From the NCBI GenBank assembly GCA_963966185.1, contig CAWZYM010000359.1, positions 32,501 through 96,500 on the forward strand: DNA of 64,000 nucleotides, in the 5' to 3' direction. The translations under genes were made by a program, and so were the position numbers. The DNA is from Rhabditoides inermis. Lineage: Eukaryota > Nematoda > Chromadorea > Rhabditida > Rhabditidae. This document shows, piece after piece, positions 23,154-33,084 of this stretch. Below the pieces are notes generated by a model. That model was not told the DNA's origin. It searched no databases and saw nothing but the letters and a program-made list of their open reading frames with translations. Every line of letters starts with the position of its first letter. The first letter of the stretch is position 1.

Positions 23154-23483
23154 CAGGGTCTTCTTAGATGCAGTTTTACCCTGAACTATCGTTCGGGGTG
23201 GTCCAAAGAAGGTCCAAACAAGCCCCGAACAGCCTCGTTTTCAATGGGAAATCGTTTGGCCCAAACACTTCCTATTGAGGGCAAACTTTGCCCGAACACG
23301 TCCGAACATCGCCCGGCAGCCCCAAACAACCCCGAAAGATCAGCCCAAAACAATAAAATGAGAGAGAATCGCTTGGAGCTCGCTGGGTCCCGAAACGAGT
23401 GACCTTTCATGTGATTATAGAGTATGATAGCATGACATCATGCCAGCCTGCGCGACCGCTCGGACGAAACAGCTGATTGACAG
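23154..23483 (+). repeat. 330-bp direct repeat, copy 1
   Basis: Near-identical to 23906-24231. It starts 'GGGTCTTCTTA', contains 'TACCCTGAACTATCG' and ends near 'GAAACAGCTGAT'. A 74-residue minus-strand ORF is present in both copies but resembles nothing known. It is probably a mobile element or part of one. Confidence 0.85.
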
Positions 23484-23620
23484 CAATGAGAAAACGTGTA
23501 GAAAGTGGGCTGTGGTTTTGATTGTTTCGTCATTACTTCATTAACTTGTGACCGTGTTTCGAGTTAAATGTGCTCTGATAGTGTTTCTTTTTCTGATATG
23601 TAATCATCAGCCCCTTAAAC

Positions 23621-23727
23621 ACACAATCAAGTGATTGAATTCAAGAATCATTTTCGAAATGGAGGAAACTGGAGCCTCAAGGCATATCACACGAATCGCA
23701 CAAAGACAGTCTTGTCTTACGAGAAAC

Positions 23728-23786
<59 letters not shown>

Positions 23787-23845
23787 GTAGTCTCTTGGAA
23801 CCTCTCATTCCCTACTTCCTCCACAGTCTTGTCTTACGAGAAACC

Positions 23846-23892
<47 letters not shown>

Positions 23893-24420
23893 TCTCTCGT
23901 AAGGGTCTTCTTAAATGCAGTTTTACCCTGAACTATCGTTCGGGGTGGTCCAAAGAAGGTCCAAACAAGCCCCGAACAGCCTCGTTTTCAATGGGAAATC
24001 GTTTGGCCCAAACACCTCTTATTGAGGGCAAACTTTGCCCGAACACGTCCGAACATCGCTCGGCAGCCCCAAACAACCCCGAAAGATCAGCCCAAAACAA
24101 TGAAATGAGAGAGAATCGCTTGGAGCTCGCTGGGTCCCGAAACGAGTGACCTTTCATGTGATTATAGAGTATGATAGCATGACATCATGCCAGCCTGCGC
24201 GACCGCTCGGACGAAACAGCTGATCGACTGCGATGAGAAAACGGATGTTTGTGAAGTTCTTGTTGATAATATCACTGTTTTTGGAGATTTGTCATTGACT
24301 TTTTTTGTGAATTGTACTCCCTATATTTGCTTTTTCTTTGTGCGATTCGTGTGATATGCCTTGAGGCTCCAGTTTCCTCCATTTCGAAAATGATTCTTGA
24401 ATTCAATCACTTGATTGTGT
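23621..24420. mobile_element. 800-bp element with 85-bp perfect terminal inverted repeats
   Basis: The arms at 23621-23705 and 24336-24420 are exact reverse complements. The element holds (CT)n tracts and the second copy of the 330-bp repeat (23906-24231). The right arm ends exactly against the WKDKSADGV exon of TatD copy A, replacing its 5' splice acceptor. Confidence 0.8.
23906..24231 (+). repeat. 330-bp direct repeat, copy 2
   Basis: Second copy of the 23154-23483 repeat, with a handful of substitutions, lying between the inverted arms of the 23621-24420 element. Confidence 0.85.
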
Positions 24421-24907
24421 GGAAGGACAAGTCCGCGGACGGAGTGCAGCACGCGCTCAAGTCTGGTCTGCTCTCACTGGACAGACTGGTGCTGGAGACA
24501 GACGCGCCGTACATGTACTGCAAGGTAAGGGAGAGTGGGTGGGTGGGGCCTCTAGTAGCTGCTCCATGTCTCTGGCAGTCACGACAAGCAGCAGACGGAT
24601 TGACGCGTTGACTGTGATAGGATAGTGAGATAGTAGCACTTGTGGCATGTACTGCAAGGTTAGGGGGGGGGGGGTGATTATGTGTGTCGTTCATACTTAC
24701 AATAATTCATAGTAAATGAATTTCATTACAGATTGGCGACAAGAAGCTGCCAAAGGAGGTGCGCGAGGGAATCAGCGAGGAGGCCAAGGCACTGCATAAG
24801 GTATGGGGAGAGAGAGAGAGAGGGGAGAGGAAGGGAGGGAGGGAGAGGGGAGAGAGAGAGAGGGAGAGAGGGGAGAGAGGAGAGAAGAGAGAGAGAAGAG
24901 AGAGAGA

Positions 24908-24939
<32 letters not shown>

Positions 24940-25037
24940 CTACCTTTCAGTTCTCTTCATTCAACCGTAACGAGCCGTGCGCACTGGCTGCGATCTGTGA
25001 GCTAATGGCAGGGTTCATAGGGGAGAAGGCGGAGGAG
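24416..25037 (+). pseudogene. TatD-family nuclease, partial copy A
   Basis: TatD proteins are metal-dependent 3'-5' exonucleases with a TIM-barrel fold. Three exons of the C-terminal half are seen: 24416-24524 (WKDKSADGVQHALKSGL, then the metal-binding LETDAP motif), 24732-24800 (IGDKKLPKEVREGISEEAKA) and 24951-25037 (FSSFNRNEPCALAAICELMA). All have intact GT/AG borders except the acceptor of the first, which is replaced by the inverted-repeat element ending at 24420. The last exon (VARRT...YGLE) is absent; a GA tract follows. Exons closely match copy C at 54388-55374 on the other strand. It is almost certainly a non-functional duplicate. Confidence 0.85.
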
Positions 25038-25272
25038 GTGGGAGGGAGAGAGAGAGAGAGAGAGGGAGGGAGGGAGAGAGGGAGAGAGGGAGGGAGAGAG
25101 AGAGAGGAGAGAGAGAGAGGAGAGAGAGAGGGAGGGAGGGAGGGAGAGAGAGAGAGGAGAGAGAGAGAGGAGAGAGAGGAGAGAGAGAGAGGGAGGGAGG
25201 GAGAGAGGGAGGGAGGGAGAGAGAGAGGAGAGAAAGGTAGGGAGGGGGAGGGAGGGAGGGAGGGAGAGAGAG
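24809..25272 (+). repeat. Long (GA)n/(GGGA)n purine tracts
   Basis: Two purine tracts (24809-24940 and 25040-25272) are interrupted by a TatD exon. The equivalent introns of TatD copy C (54260-54380 and 54485-54610) carry the same type of repeat, so the repeats were present before the duplication. Confidence 0.9.
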
Positions 25273-25309
25273 TTCGGAGTGTTTGATGACTACCCCGCCG
25301 TTGACGAAG

Positions 25310-25660
25310 TGGTATCCGTGACTCTCCTTCCCAGCCTCTTCGACGGCGCGATCGAATCCCTCGCCAGACTTGAAGCGCAGATCGGCCTTGTGCATGAGAT
25401 ACCTGTCCGCATGAGTGAATCGCAATGCAAATCTGAACCCGCAATCCGAAAGCGCACCGTTTGAGTTCATCGAAGAGGAAGAGATGGAACTCAGCCTCGA
25501 CGGCACGAAAGAGCTTGGCTGGCGGTCTTCATCGCCCGCATTATCTGCCACCTATAGAGAAGAGCGGATCAGGGGGTGGAGGTGACTCACTTTTTCTCCT
25601 GGTGGCACGTCCGCCGCTCGCTCGTCCGCAGTGAGTGGCCGGCGGAGGGGAAAGAGAGAG
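25310..25660 (-). CDS. Two exons of an unidentified protein
   Basis: On the minus strand an exon ending ...ADERAADVPPGEK (about 25660-25592) is followed by donor GTGAGT. An acceptor CTATAG leads into an exon reading VADNAGDEDRQPSSF, then a Ser-rich run, then SDCGFRFALRFTHADRYL and KSGEGFDRAVEEAGKESHG, to about 25310 (candidate donor GTAGTC). Both sides agree in phase. The family is not recognised. Flanking (GA)n and mobile DNA suggest that only part of a gene is present. Confidence 0.45.
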
Positions 25661-25841
25661 GTAGACTTGCTGGTCATGGAGGAAGAGAGTGAAGGAGGAG
25701 GTTCCAAATGAATTAAGTTTGTTTCTTTGATTCTGGAATATGAGTTTTCTTGGTAAAAAGTTTTGGCATCCTGGAAAATTCATCACTTCATCACTTCATC
25801 ACTTCATCACATGTGATGAAGTGATGAAGTGATGAAGTGAT

Positions 25842-26905
25842 GAAGTGATGAAGTTTCAATTTTCGTTTTTTAACCAACTTTTTTAATTTGTAAAAAGTAA
25901 TTTGTAAATTGTTTTTTTTTGTAAACTTTCAATCGGCAACGGCAACAGATGTCCGTTTGTTCGCTTACTCATAAACTACATCATAAAGACCAGAAGTACA
26001 AGACCACGATGAAGAGAATCCATAACTTGTAGGATGCAAATGATGATGTGCTACTGTAGAATGCTGCAACAAGATCGTTTTGTACCAACTGAGCCCTTGC
26101 CATACCAACGAGAGATGACGACGTATTGACGACGTCAAGTTACGTTGGTTGATAAGGGTATGCTTGTGTCCGGCGCATAATTATTCCAACAAATAGGTTC
26201 TCTCTCTACGACAACGCTAGTGTCAGTGCGTCCCTCAAACATGGATGAGGATGAGGAACATGACATAGGAAGAAGAAACTTCCCAGGAACATCGTCCTCT
26301 TCCTCTTTTATGTAAATTGACAAGATATCTTCCGCTTCTGCCATTTCGCTTTTCACGTCGTTATGGTTATCGCTATATAGAAAAGCTTAAACTAGTAAGG
26401 GGGTTCTTAGCTACTCGGCAGACCCTAACGCATGTTCGGACCTCTGCGCTCTCCGTGAAAGCACACTATTTCGTTTTCCAATCGCGTGTTCGAGCTTCTA
26501 TAGCATCGATAGAACCAAACGGGAGCGTTTGACCCTAACGAATCCCCATTACAATCCGAGCGATAGAGGGTTGTTAGAAGGTTGATAGAGGCTCGCCTCT
26601 ATTCGAGGCACCCTCTACCAACCTTCTATTATTCCTCTATCGAGCCTCGAACGCGCTTCGATCAAGGTTCCTGTTTGGGTCTATCGATGCTGTAGAGGCT
26701 CGAACACGTGAGTGGAAGACGAAATAGTGTGCTTTCACGGAGAGCGCAGAGGTCCGAACAAGCGTTAGGCTCTACCGAGTAGCTAAGAACCCCCTGTAAA
26801 AAAACGTTTAAAAGTTTACAAAAAACAAGTTACAAAGTACTTTTTACAAATTAGAAAAGTAAAAAAGAAAAGAAAATTGAAACTTCATCATTTCATCACT
26901 TCATC
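25842..26905. repeat. Inverted A/T-rich arms around a 400-bp palindrome
   Basis: 25842-25931 ('GAAGTTTCAATTTTCGTTTTT', with 'TTTGTAAAAAGTA') is mirrored at 26815-26905. Inside, 26396-26545 and 26650-26795 form a second inverted repeat ('CTTAGCTACTCGG' against 'CCGAGTAGCTAAG', with 'GCGCTCTCCGTGAAAGCACA' shared). A central hairpin (26555-26640, TAGAGGG/CCCTCTA type) completes the nesting. A short minus-strand ORF between them is not convincing. Confidence 0.8.
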
Positions 26906-26923
26906 ACTTCATCACTTCATCAC

Positions 26924-27182
26924 ATGAGATTTGATATCACAGCCGGAAACCACGAAAAAGTATCACCTTTTTATCCAACGTTTCGGCACTAAGCCTTCAT
27001 CAGGGATGGACAGAACACACCTACAATCACAGATAAGCAATGAAAAACACAAGCAATAGGTTACAAGGTATGCGGTAAAACGGAAATGAATAAGTGGTAT
27101 GGGTAACGTGTGATCAAGTGTGATCATAGGGCGGGGTAATGCGCGGCGTGGCCCGCGGCAAGACTCATACACCAGTGATCAA
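26924..27182 (-). repeat. PLE 1 3' pseudo-LTR
   Basis: 259-bp terminal repeat, same sequence as 29882-30140. It contains a hammerhead motif at 26973-27007. Its start overlaps the stop codon of the PLE ORF (TTGATCACTGG). Confidence 0.9.
26973..27007 (-). ncRNA. Hammerhead ribozyme motif, PLE 1 3' repeat
   Basis: On the minus strand: ATCC, CTGATGA, stem II GGC-TTAGT-GCC, GAAA, ACGT, T, GGAT. The conserved CUGANGA and GAAA boxes, stem II (3 bp) and stem I (ATCC/GGAT) are all present. Stem III is only a 2-bp palindromic ACGT, as in minimal PLE hammerheads reported to act as dimers. Predicted cleavage follows GTT. Confidence 0.8.
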
Positions 27183-29911
27183 TCGATATGGCTACACCGG
27201 AAGTCGAGATTAATAGGAACTAGTGAGACAGTAGAAGTGTGCGAGTCTAGCTCGTACTTCCTATTCAAGATGGGGTTGGTATTCTTGATCTCAAGGGCTT
27301 CTACAGTACACCTCCGCTTGGGATAGGGTTCGACTGCGATTATAGTGACAGTGAAAGACGTCTTCTCCCGAGGGTGCGAGTCCATGATGTGTCGGCCGAT
27401 GACTCCGCCAGCTCTCTTGTGCTCCGCGATCCTCGTCTTCAGTGGGCGACCCGTCTGACCGATGTAGTGTTCACTGCAAAGATCGCAAGAGATACGGTAG
27501 ATAGTACCCTTCTTCTGACAGTCCCCCTCTCTACCAAATGGACAGACTAGACATGACCTGGTGTTTCATGACGTGTCGTATCGTCTGTTGTTGCACAGGA
27601 GCGAGCGAAGAGAAGGACCCGGCTTGTCGACGATGGCGATCTCCAGACCCGACTTGCGCACGCAGTGCCTGAGAGCTGAAGAGAGAGAGTCGTCAATGAA
27701 CGGAAGACACAACGTAGGGAGTACGTTGCGAGAGGAGTCAGAGGAGACACGAGGGAGAGAGCGCGAGAGAGGGCGGCTGCGACCACCTGTACCTGTCCGA
27801 GTGACGTCATAGCCATTCGACTTGCAAATAGCTAGAGCCATATCACTAGACAGGTCACGATAACATGCAGAGGATACCTGAGCGGCTGTTTTCACAGTCG
27901 CTTGGACGATCGCACGCTTCATGTAGTCGGGGTGGGCGCTCCGTTGGTGCACTAGGATGTTCTTGCAGGCCGGCTTCCGGTACCACTTCGTCTGGAATGA
28001 ACCATTCTTATTAGAGATCTGAGCGTTGAGGAATGGCAACCATCCCTCCTCCGACGGCTCTTCTCTGGTGAAGTGGATCGTCGGTGACTGAGCGTTGAGC
28101 TCTACAAACAAACCATCCAGGTCACTCTTACTCTCTGCTACTACTATGACATCATCGATGTACCGTGCGTAGAAGAGGATGCCAGATCTAACACACGATG
28201 ACTCTAGGACATGCATAAAAGTGACTGCGAGAATAGGAGCCAACCTGTTTCCCATACACAACCCTCGTACCTGGCGGTAGAACTTACCGCCCCACGCGAA
28301 TGTCGAACAGCGGAGACACGCGGTGAGCAGAGCCTTGATGTCGGACTGACTGAAACCGAAGTGGTTAATCTCACCCCAATGTTGACGTAGTAGGCTGCAC
28401 ACTGCGTCCGTCGCCGCCGCGTTGTCGACGTTGGTGTAGAGTGCCTCAACATCGAACGACTCGATCTGAACTGAGGATGGCCTGGAAAGAGCAGATAACT
28501 GTGTCAGCAGGTGCGACGTGTTGATTAGGTGCGCGGGAACAAAGGCCAAGAGTTGACCCAGAACCCGCGCAAGAAGGAAAGATACCCGGTCAGTTGGTCC
28601 GTCAACTCCGCTGATGATCGGCCTGACCTTGATCCTCTTCTCGTCGTCGCTGTGCATGTCCGCCTCGCTCATCTTGTGGGTCTTCACCTGAAGGTAAAGA
28701 ACTGGTGGTGTAGGATGAGTGTGACAGATGAATGACGTCACTTCTTTGTCCAGTTTACCTCTTTTGCACACAGCTGACCACTCTGATTTGAGGGCAGCAC
28801 GGTCCCTATAGAACTCACTCTTGTTTACCGGGTGATAAATAGAATGGTCCGCTAGGTGGTGCAGGTGAATCCGTCTATCTAAGTCAGTACTCAAAATCAC
28901 AAAGTCACCCCCCTTGTCAGAGATACATATCCGTAGTTCCCGTGATCGCACGCGGTCCCGCAATCCTTGAAGTGCTGTCCTCTCCTCGCGGGTGAGGTTC
29001 GGCTCGGTCCGTCGGTTGGCGAGACGAGAGAACACACCCTGGAACTGTTCAGCGAGTTTCTGTATCTTGAAGTCAACCACCGTATCGCATGGCGCCGGGT
29101 GTGACCGACAACGTGGGAATGGGGTTGAAGACAGGATATGACGCGAGAGAGTGACAGGACCATGCGGGAAATCAGCGAAACGCCGCTTCCACCGCGAGGT
29201 GTCAGTCAGAACATGCAACTCGGTGAGAACAGAACGCGCAGTAGAGGCGGAAAGAGGACGCGAGGGAACAAAAGACGGTCCAAACGATAAAACGCGAGCC
29301 TCTACAGACGAGATATCAATGTTACCCATTACTGTGTAGCGTGATACGGTAGGTGGCGTCGGTTCCAGCGTTGGCTGCAGTGAAACGGAATTAGAGATCA
29401 GAGACCCAGGGGGACCATGAGGAGAGAGAAGAAGAGAGAGTTTCTTACCATGGCGAGATTTGATCTCTACCCTATACCTATTGCATGTGTTCCTCGAGAC
29501 AGCATAGATCCGGCGCATCAGGTCAGGTGAAACGAGGGCAGTGAGTTGTTGTTCTGCAATTCGAATCGCCTCTAGTAATCTGTGTATCTTACGGTGTGAC
29601 TGGTCCCGGCTCCATCGTACCATGCTGGCCATCGTGCGATCGAACTGTGCACTGCAACCTGGAAAATCTCGCCGCAAAGACGAGAAATGATTGGATACAA
29701 AACGCGGGGTCACACGCGAATCGATACACTGATCAATGAACCTAACTGCCTGTTTCGCTGCCACGAGTTGCCTCTGCTTGTAGATGTATCCTGTCGCGAG
29801 TCCAAGGGCGGGTTGGCTCAACCCTAGCTTGACAATCGATGGTTGTACGGACTCCATGTGCGTGGTTGATGAAATATTCAAATGAGATTTGATATCACAG
29901 CCGGAAACCAC
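27179..29911 (-). pseudogene. PLE 1 reverse transcriptase/GIY-YIG ORF with premature stop
   Basis: Same protein as PLE 2 (910 residues), but codon 782 is TGA where PLE 2 has TGC (Cys). This cuts the product to 781 residues and removes the zinc-binding CNTRSCLVC segment and the GIY-YIG endonuclease. The frame stays open downstream to 27179. One further coding difference is DTSRWKRRF here against DTLRWKRRF in PLE 2. With so few differences the two copies must be very young, or the product of one inverted duplication. Confidence 0.93.
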
Positions 29912-30140
29912 GAAAAAGTATCACCTTTTTATCCAACGTTTCGGCACTAAGCCTTCATCAGGGATGGACAGAACACACCTACAATCACAGATAAGCAATG
30001 AAAAACACAAGCAATAGGTTACAAGGTATGCGGTAAAACGGAAATGAATAAGTGGTATGGGTAACGTGTGATCAAGTGTGATCATAGGGCGGGGTAATGC
30101 GCGGCGTGGCCCGCGGCAAGACTCATACACCAGTGATCAA
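29882..30140 (-). repeat. PLE 1 5' pseudo-LTR
   Basis: 259-bp direct repeat of 26924-27182. The last 20 bases at the junction (30122-30141) are the only non-palindromic spacer between PLE 1 and PLE 2. Confidence 0.9.
29931..29965 (-). ncRNA. Hammerhead ribozyme motif, PLE 1 5' repeat
   Basis: Same motif as at 26973-27007, read on the minus strand. It lies 20 nt upstream of the annotated ATG of the PLE 1 ORF. Confidence 0.8.
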
Positions 30141-30141
30141 G

Positions 30142-30425
30142 TCTTGCCGCGGGCCACGCCGCGCATTACCCCGCCCTATGATCACACTTGATCACACGTT
30201 ACCCATACCACTTATTCATTTCCGTTTTACCGCATACCTTGTAACCTATTGCTTGTGTTTTTCATTGCTTATCTGTGATTGTAGGTGTGTTCTGTCCATC
30301 CCTGATGAAGGCTTAGTGCCGAAACGTTGGATAAAAAGGTGATACTTTTTCGTGGTTTCCGGCTGTGATATCAAATCTCATTTGAATATTTCATCAACCA
30401 CGCACATGGAGTCCGTACAACCATC
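30142..30425 (+). repeat. PLE 2 5' pseudo-LTR
   Basis: Direct repeat of 33100-33383. It includes the start of the ORF (about 25 codons from ATG 30352), so both the ribozyme and the start region are duplicated at the 3' end of the element. Confidence 0.88.
30298..30332 (+). ncRNA. Hammerhead ribozyme motif, PLE 2 5' repeat
   Basis: ATCC (30298-30301), CTGATGA (30302-30308), stem II GGC/GCC around TTAGT, GAAA (30321-30324), ACGT palindrome (30324-30327), cleavage predicted after U30328, then GGAT (30329-30332). The core is a full match to type I minimal hammerheads known from PLE terminal repeats. Confidence 0.82.
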
Positions 30426-33084
30426 GATTGTCAAGCTAGGGTTGAGCCAACCCGCCCTTGGACTCGCGACAGGATACATCTACAAGCAGAGGCAACTCGT
30501 GGCAGCGAAACAGGCAGTTAGGTTCATTGATCAGTGTATCGATTCGCGTGTGACCCCGCGTTTTGTATCCAATCATTTCTCGTCTTTGCGGCGAGATTTT
30601 CCAGGTTGCAGTGCACAGTTCGATCGCACGATGGCCAGCATGGTACGATGGAGCCGGGACCAGTCACACCGTAAGATACACAGATTACTAGAGGCGATTC
30701 GAATTGCAGAACAACAACTCACTGCCCTCGTTTCACCTGACCTGATGCGCCGGATCTATGCTGTCTCGAGGAACACATGCAATAGGTATAGGGTAGAGAT
30801 CAAATCTCGCCATGGTAAGAAACTCTCTCTTCTTCTCTCTCCTCATGGTCCCCCTGGGTCTCTGATCTCTAATTCCGTTTCACTGCAGCCAACGCTGGAA
30901 CCGACGCCACCTACCGTATCACGCTACACAGTAATGGGTAACATTGATATCTCGTCTGTAGAGGCTCGCGTTTTATCGTTTGGACCGTCTTTTGTTCCCT
31001 CGCGTCCTCTTTCCGCCTCTACTGCGCGTTCTGTTCTCACCGAGTTGCATGTTCTGACTGACACCTTGCGGTGGAAGCGGCGTTTCGCTGATTTCCCGCA
31101 TGGTCCTGTCACTCTCTCGCGTCATATCCTGTCTTCAACCCCATTCCCACGTTGTCGGTCACACCCGGCGCCATGCGATACGGTGGTTGACTTCAAGATA
31201 CAGAAACTCGCTGAACAGTTCCAGGGTGTGTTCTCTCGTCTCGCCAACCGACGGACCGAGCCGAACCTCACCCGCGAGGAGAGGACAGCACTTCAAGGAT
31301 TGCGGGACCGCGTGCGATCACGGGAACTACGGATATGTATCTCTGACAAGGGGGGTGACTTTGTGATTTTGAGTACTGACTTAGATAGACGGATTCACCT
31401 GCACCACCTAGCGGACCATTCTATTTATCACCCGGTAAACAAGAGTGAGTTCTATAGGGACCGTGCTGCCCTCAAATCAGAGTGGTCAGCTGTGTGCAAA
31501 AGAGGTAAACTGGACAAAGAAGTGACGTCATTCATCTGTCACACTCATCCTACACCACCAGTTCTTTACCTTCAGGTGAAGACCCACAAGATGAGCGAGG
31601 CGGACATGCACAGCGACGACGAGAAGAGGATCAAGGTCAGGCCGATCATCAGCGGAGTTGACGGACCAACTGACCGGGTATCTTTCCTTCTTGCGCGGGT
31701 TCTGGGTCAACTCTTGGCCTTTGTTCCCGCGCACCTAATCAACACGTCGCACCTGCTGACACAGTTATCTGCTCTTTCCAGGCCATCCTCAGTTCAGATC
31801 GAGTCGTTCGATGTTGAGGCACTCTACACCAACGTCGACAACGCGGCGGCGACGGACGCAGTGTGCAGCCTACTACGTCAACATTGGGGTGAGATTAACC
31901 ACTTCGGTTTCAGTCAGTCCGACATCAAGGCTCTGCTCACCGCGTGTCTCCGCTGTTCGACATTCGCGTGGGGCGGTAAGTTCTACCGCCAGGTACGAGG
32001 GTTGTGTATGGGAAACAGGTTGGCTCCTATTCTCGCAGTCACTTTTATGCATGTCCTAGAGTCATCGTGTGTTAGATCTGGCATCCTCTTCTACGCACGG
32101 TACATCGATGATGTCATAGTAGTAGCAGAGAGTAAGAGTGACCTGGATGGTTTGTTTGTAGAGCTCAACGCTCAGTCACCGACGATCCACTTCACCAGAG
32201 AAGAGCCGTCGGAGGAGGGATGGTTGCCATTCCTCAACGCTCAGATCTCTAATAAGAATGGTTCATTCCAGACGAAGTGGTACCGGAAGCCGGCCTGCAA
32301 GAACATCCTAGTGCACCAACGGAGCGCCCACCCCGACTACATGAAGCGTGCGATCGTCCAAGCGACTGTGAAAACAGCCGCTCAGGTATCCTCTGCATGT
32401 TATCGTGACCTGTCTAGTGATATGGCTCTAGCTATTTGCAAGTCGAATGGCTATGACGTCACTCGGACAGGTACAGGTGGTCGCAGCCGCCCTCTCTCGC
32501 GCTCTCTCCCTCGTGTCTCCTCTGACTCCTCTCGCAACGTACTCCCTACGTTGTGTCTTCCGTTCATTGACGACTCTCTCTCTTCAGCTCTCAGGCACTG
32601 CGTGCGCAAGTCGGGTCTGGAGATCGCCATCGTCGACAAGCCGGGTCCTTCTCTTCGCTCGCTCCTGTGCAACAACAGACGATACGACACGTCATGCAAC
32701 ACCAGGTCATGTCTAGTCTGTCCATTTGGTAGAGAGGGGGACTGTCAGAAGAAGGGTACTATCTACCGTATCTCTTGCGATCTTTGCAGTGAACACTACA
32801 TCGGTCAGACGGGTCGCCCACTGAAGACGAGGATCGCGGAGCACAAGAGAGCTGGCGGAGTCATCGGCCGACACATCATGGACTCGCACCCTCGGGAGAA
32901 GACGTCTTTCACTGTCACTATAATCGCAGTCGAACCCTATCCCAAGCGGAGGTGTACTGTAGAAGCCCTTGAGATCAAGAATACCAACCCCATCTTGAAT
33001 AGGAAGTACGAGCTAGACTCGCACACTTCTACTGTCTCACTAGTTCCTATTAATCTCGACTTCCGGTGTAGCCATATCGATTGA
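30352..33084 (+). CDS. PLE reverse transcriptase with C-terminal GIY-YIG endonuclease
   Basis: Intact 910-residue PLE polyprotein that copies the element RNA and cuts target DNA. Seen here: N-terminal helical region to about residue 290; RT fingers with YLQVKTHKMSE near 405; RT motif A SFDVEALYTNVD near 485; motif B GLCMGNRLAP near 550; catalytic YIDDVIVV near 584; thumb and RKPACKN to about 680; a cysteine cluster CNTRSCLVC at 782-790; then the GIY-YIG domain beginning IYRISCDLCSEHYIGQTGRP near 803, with catalytic-type R and E in LKTRIAEHK. This RT + Cys-motif + GIY-YIG order defines endonuclease-bearing PLEs (Penelope/Neptune/Poseidon group). The first Met at 30352 lies in the terminal repeat; Met at 30406 (MESVQPS) is an alternative start. 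There is no intron. Confidence 0.95.
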   Translation: MVSGCDIKSHLNISSTTHMESVQPSIVKLGLSQPALGLATGYIYKQRQLVAAKQAVRFIDQCIDSRVTPRFVSNHFSSLRRDFPGCSAQFDRTMASMVRWSRDQSHRKIHRLLEAIRIAEQQLTALVSPDLMRRIYAVSRNTCNRYRVEIKSRHGKKLSLLLSPHGPPGSLISNSVSLQPTLEPTPPTVSRYTVMGNIDISSVEARVLSFGPSFVPSRPLSASTARSVLTELHVLTDTLRWKRRFADFPHGPVTLSRHILSSTPFPRCRSHPAPCDTVVDFKIQKLAEQFQGVFSRLANRRTEPNLTREERTALQGLRDRVRSRELRICISDKGGDFVILSTDLDRRIHLHHLADHSIYHPVNKSEFYRDRAALKSEWSAVCKRGKLDKEVTSFICHTHPTPPVLYLQVKTHKMSEADMHSDDEKRIKVRPIISGVDGPTDRVSFLLARVLGQLLAFVPAHLINTSHLLTQLSALSRPSSVQIESFDVEALYTNVDNAAATDAVCSLLRQHWGEINHFGFSQSDIKALLTACLRCSTFAWGGKFYRQVRGLCMGNRLAPILAVTFMHVLESSCVRSGILFYARYIDDVIVVAESKSDLDGLFVELNAQSPTIHFTREEPSEEGWLPFLNAQISNKNGSFQTKWYRKPACKNILVHQRSAHPDYMKRAIVQATVKTAAQVSSACYRDLSSDMALAICKSNGYDVTRTGTGGRSRPLSRSLPRVSSDSSRNVLPTLCLPFIDDSLSSALRHCVRKSGLEIAIVDKPGPSLRSLLCNNRRYDTSCNTRSCLVCPFGREGDCQKKGTIYRISCDLCSEHYIGQTGRPLKTRIAEHKRAGGVIGRHIMDSHPREKTSFTVTIIAVEPYPKRRCTVEALEIKNTNPILNRKYELDSHTSTVSLVPINLDFRCSHID

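Larger units (their letters stand above)
26924..30140 (-). mobile_element. Penelope-like element 1 (full length, minus strand)
   Basis: A complete PLE read leftward: 5' terminal repeat 30140-29882, ORF 29911-27179, 3' terminal repeat 27182-26924. The two terminal repeats are 259 bp in direct orientation (pseudo-LTRs). With element 2 it forms an inverted repeat whose positions sum to 60263, with no indel over about 3.2 kb. Confidence 0.93.

Noticed and set aside
23186..24157. 74-residue minus-strand ORF found twice
   Set aside because: Present only because the 330-bp repeat is duplicated; no family resemblance or splice signals.
28897..29163. Antisense and off-frame ORFs within the PLEs (both copies)
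   Set aside because: Shadows of the RT frame; mirrored exactly in the other arm and lacking any domain.
27566..29911. Treating the 781-residue minus ORF as a distinct gene lacking an endonuclease
   Set aside because: The same frame continues after a single TGA and matches the plus copy to its end; it is a nonsense allele of the same element.
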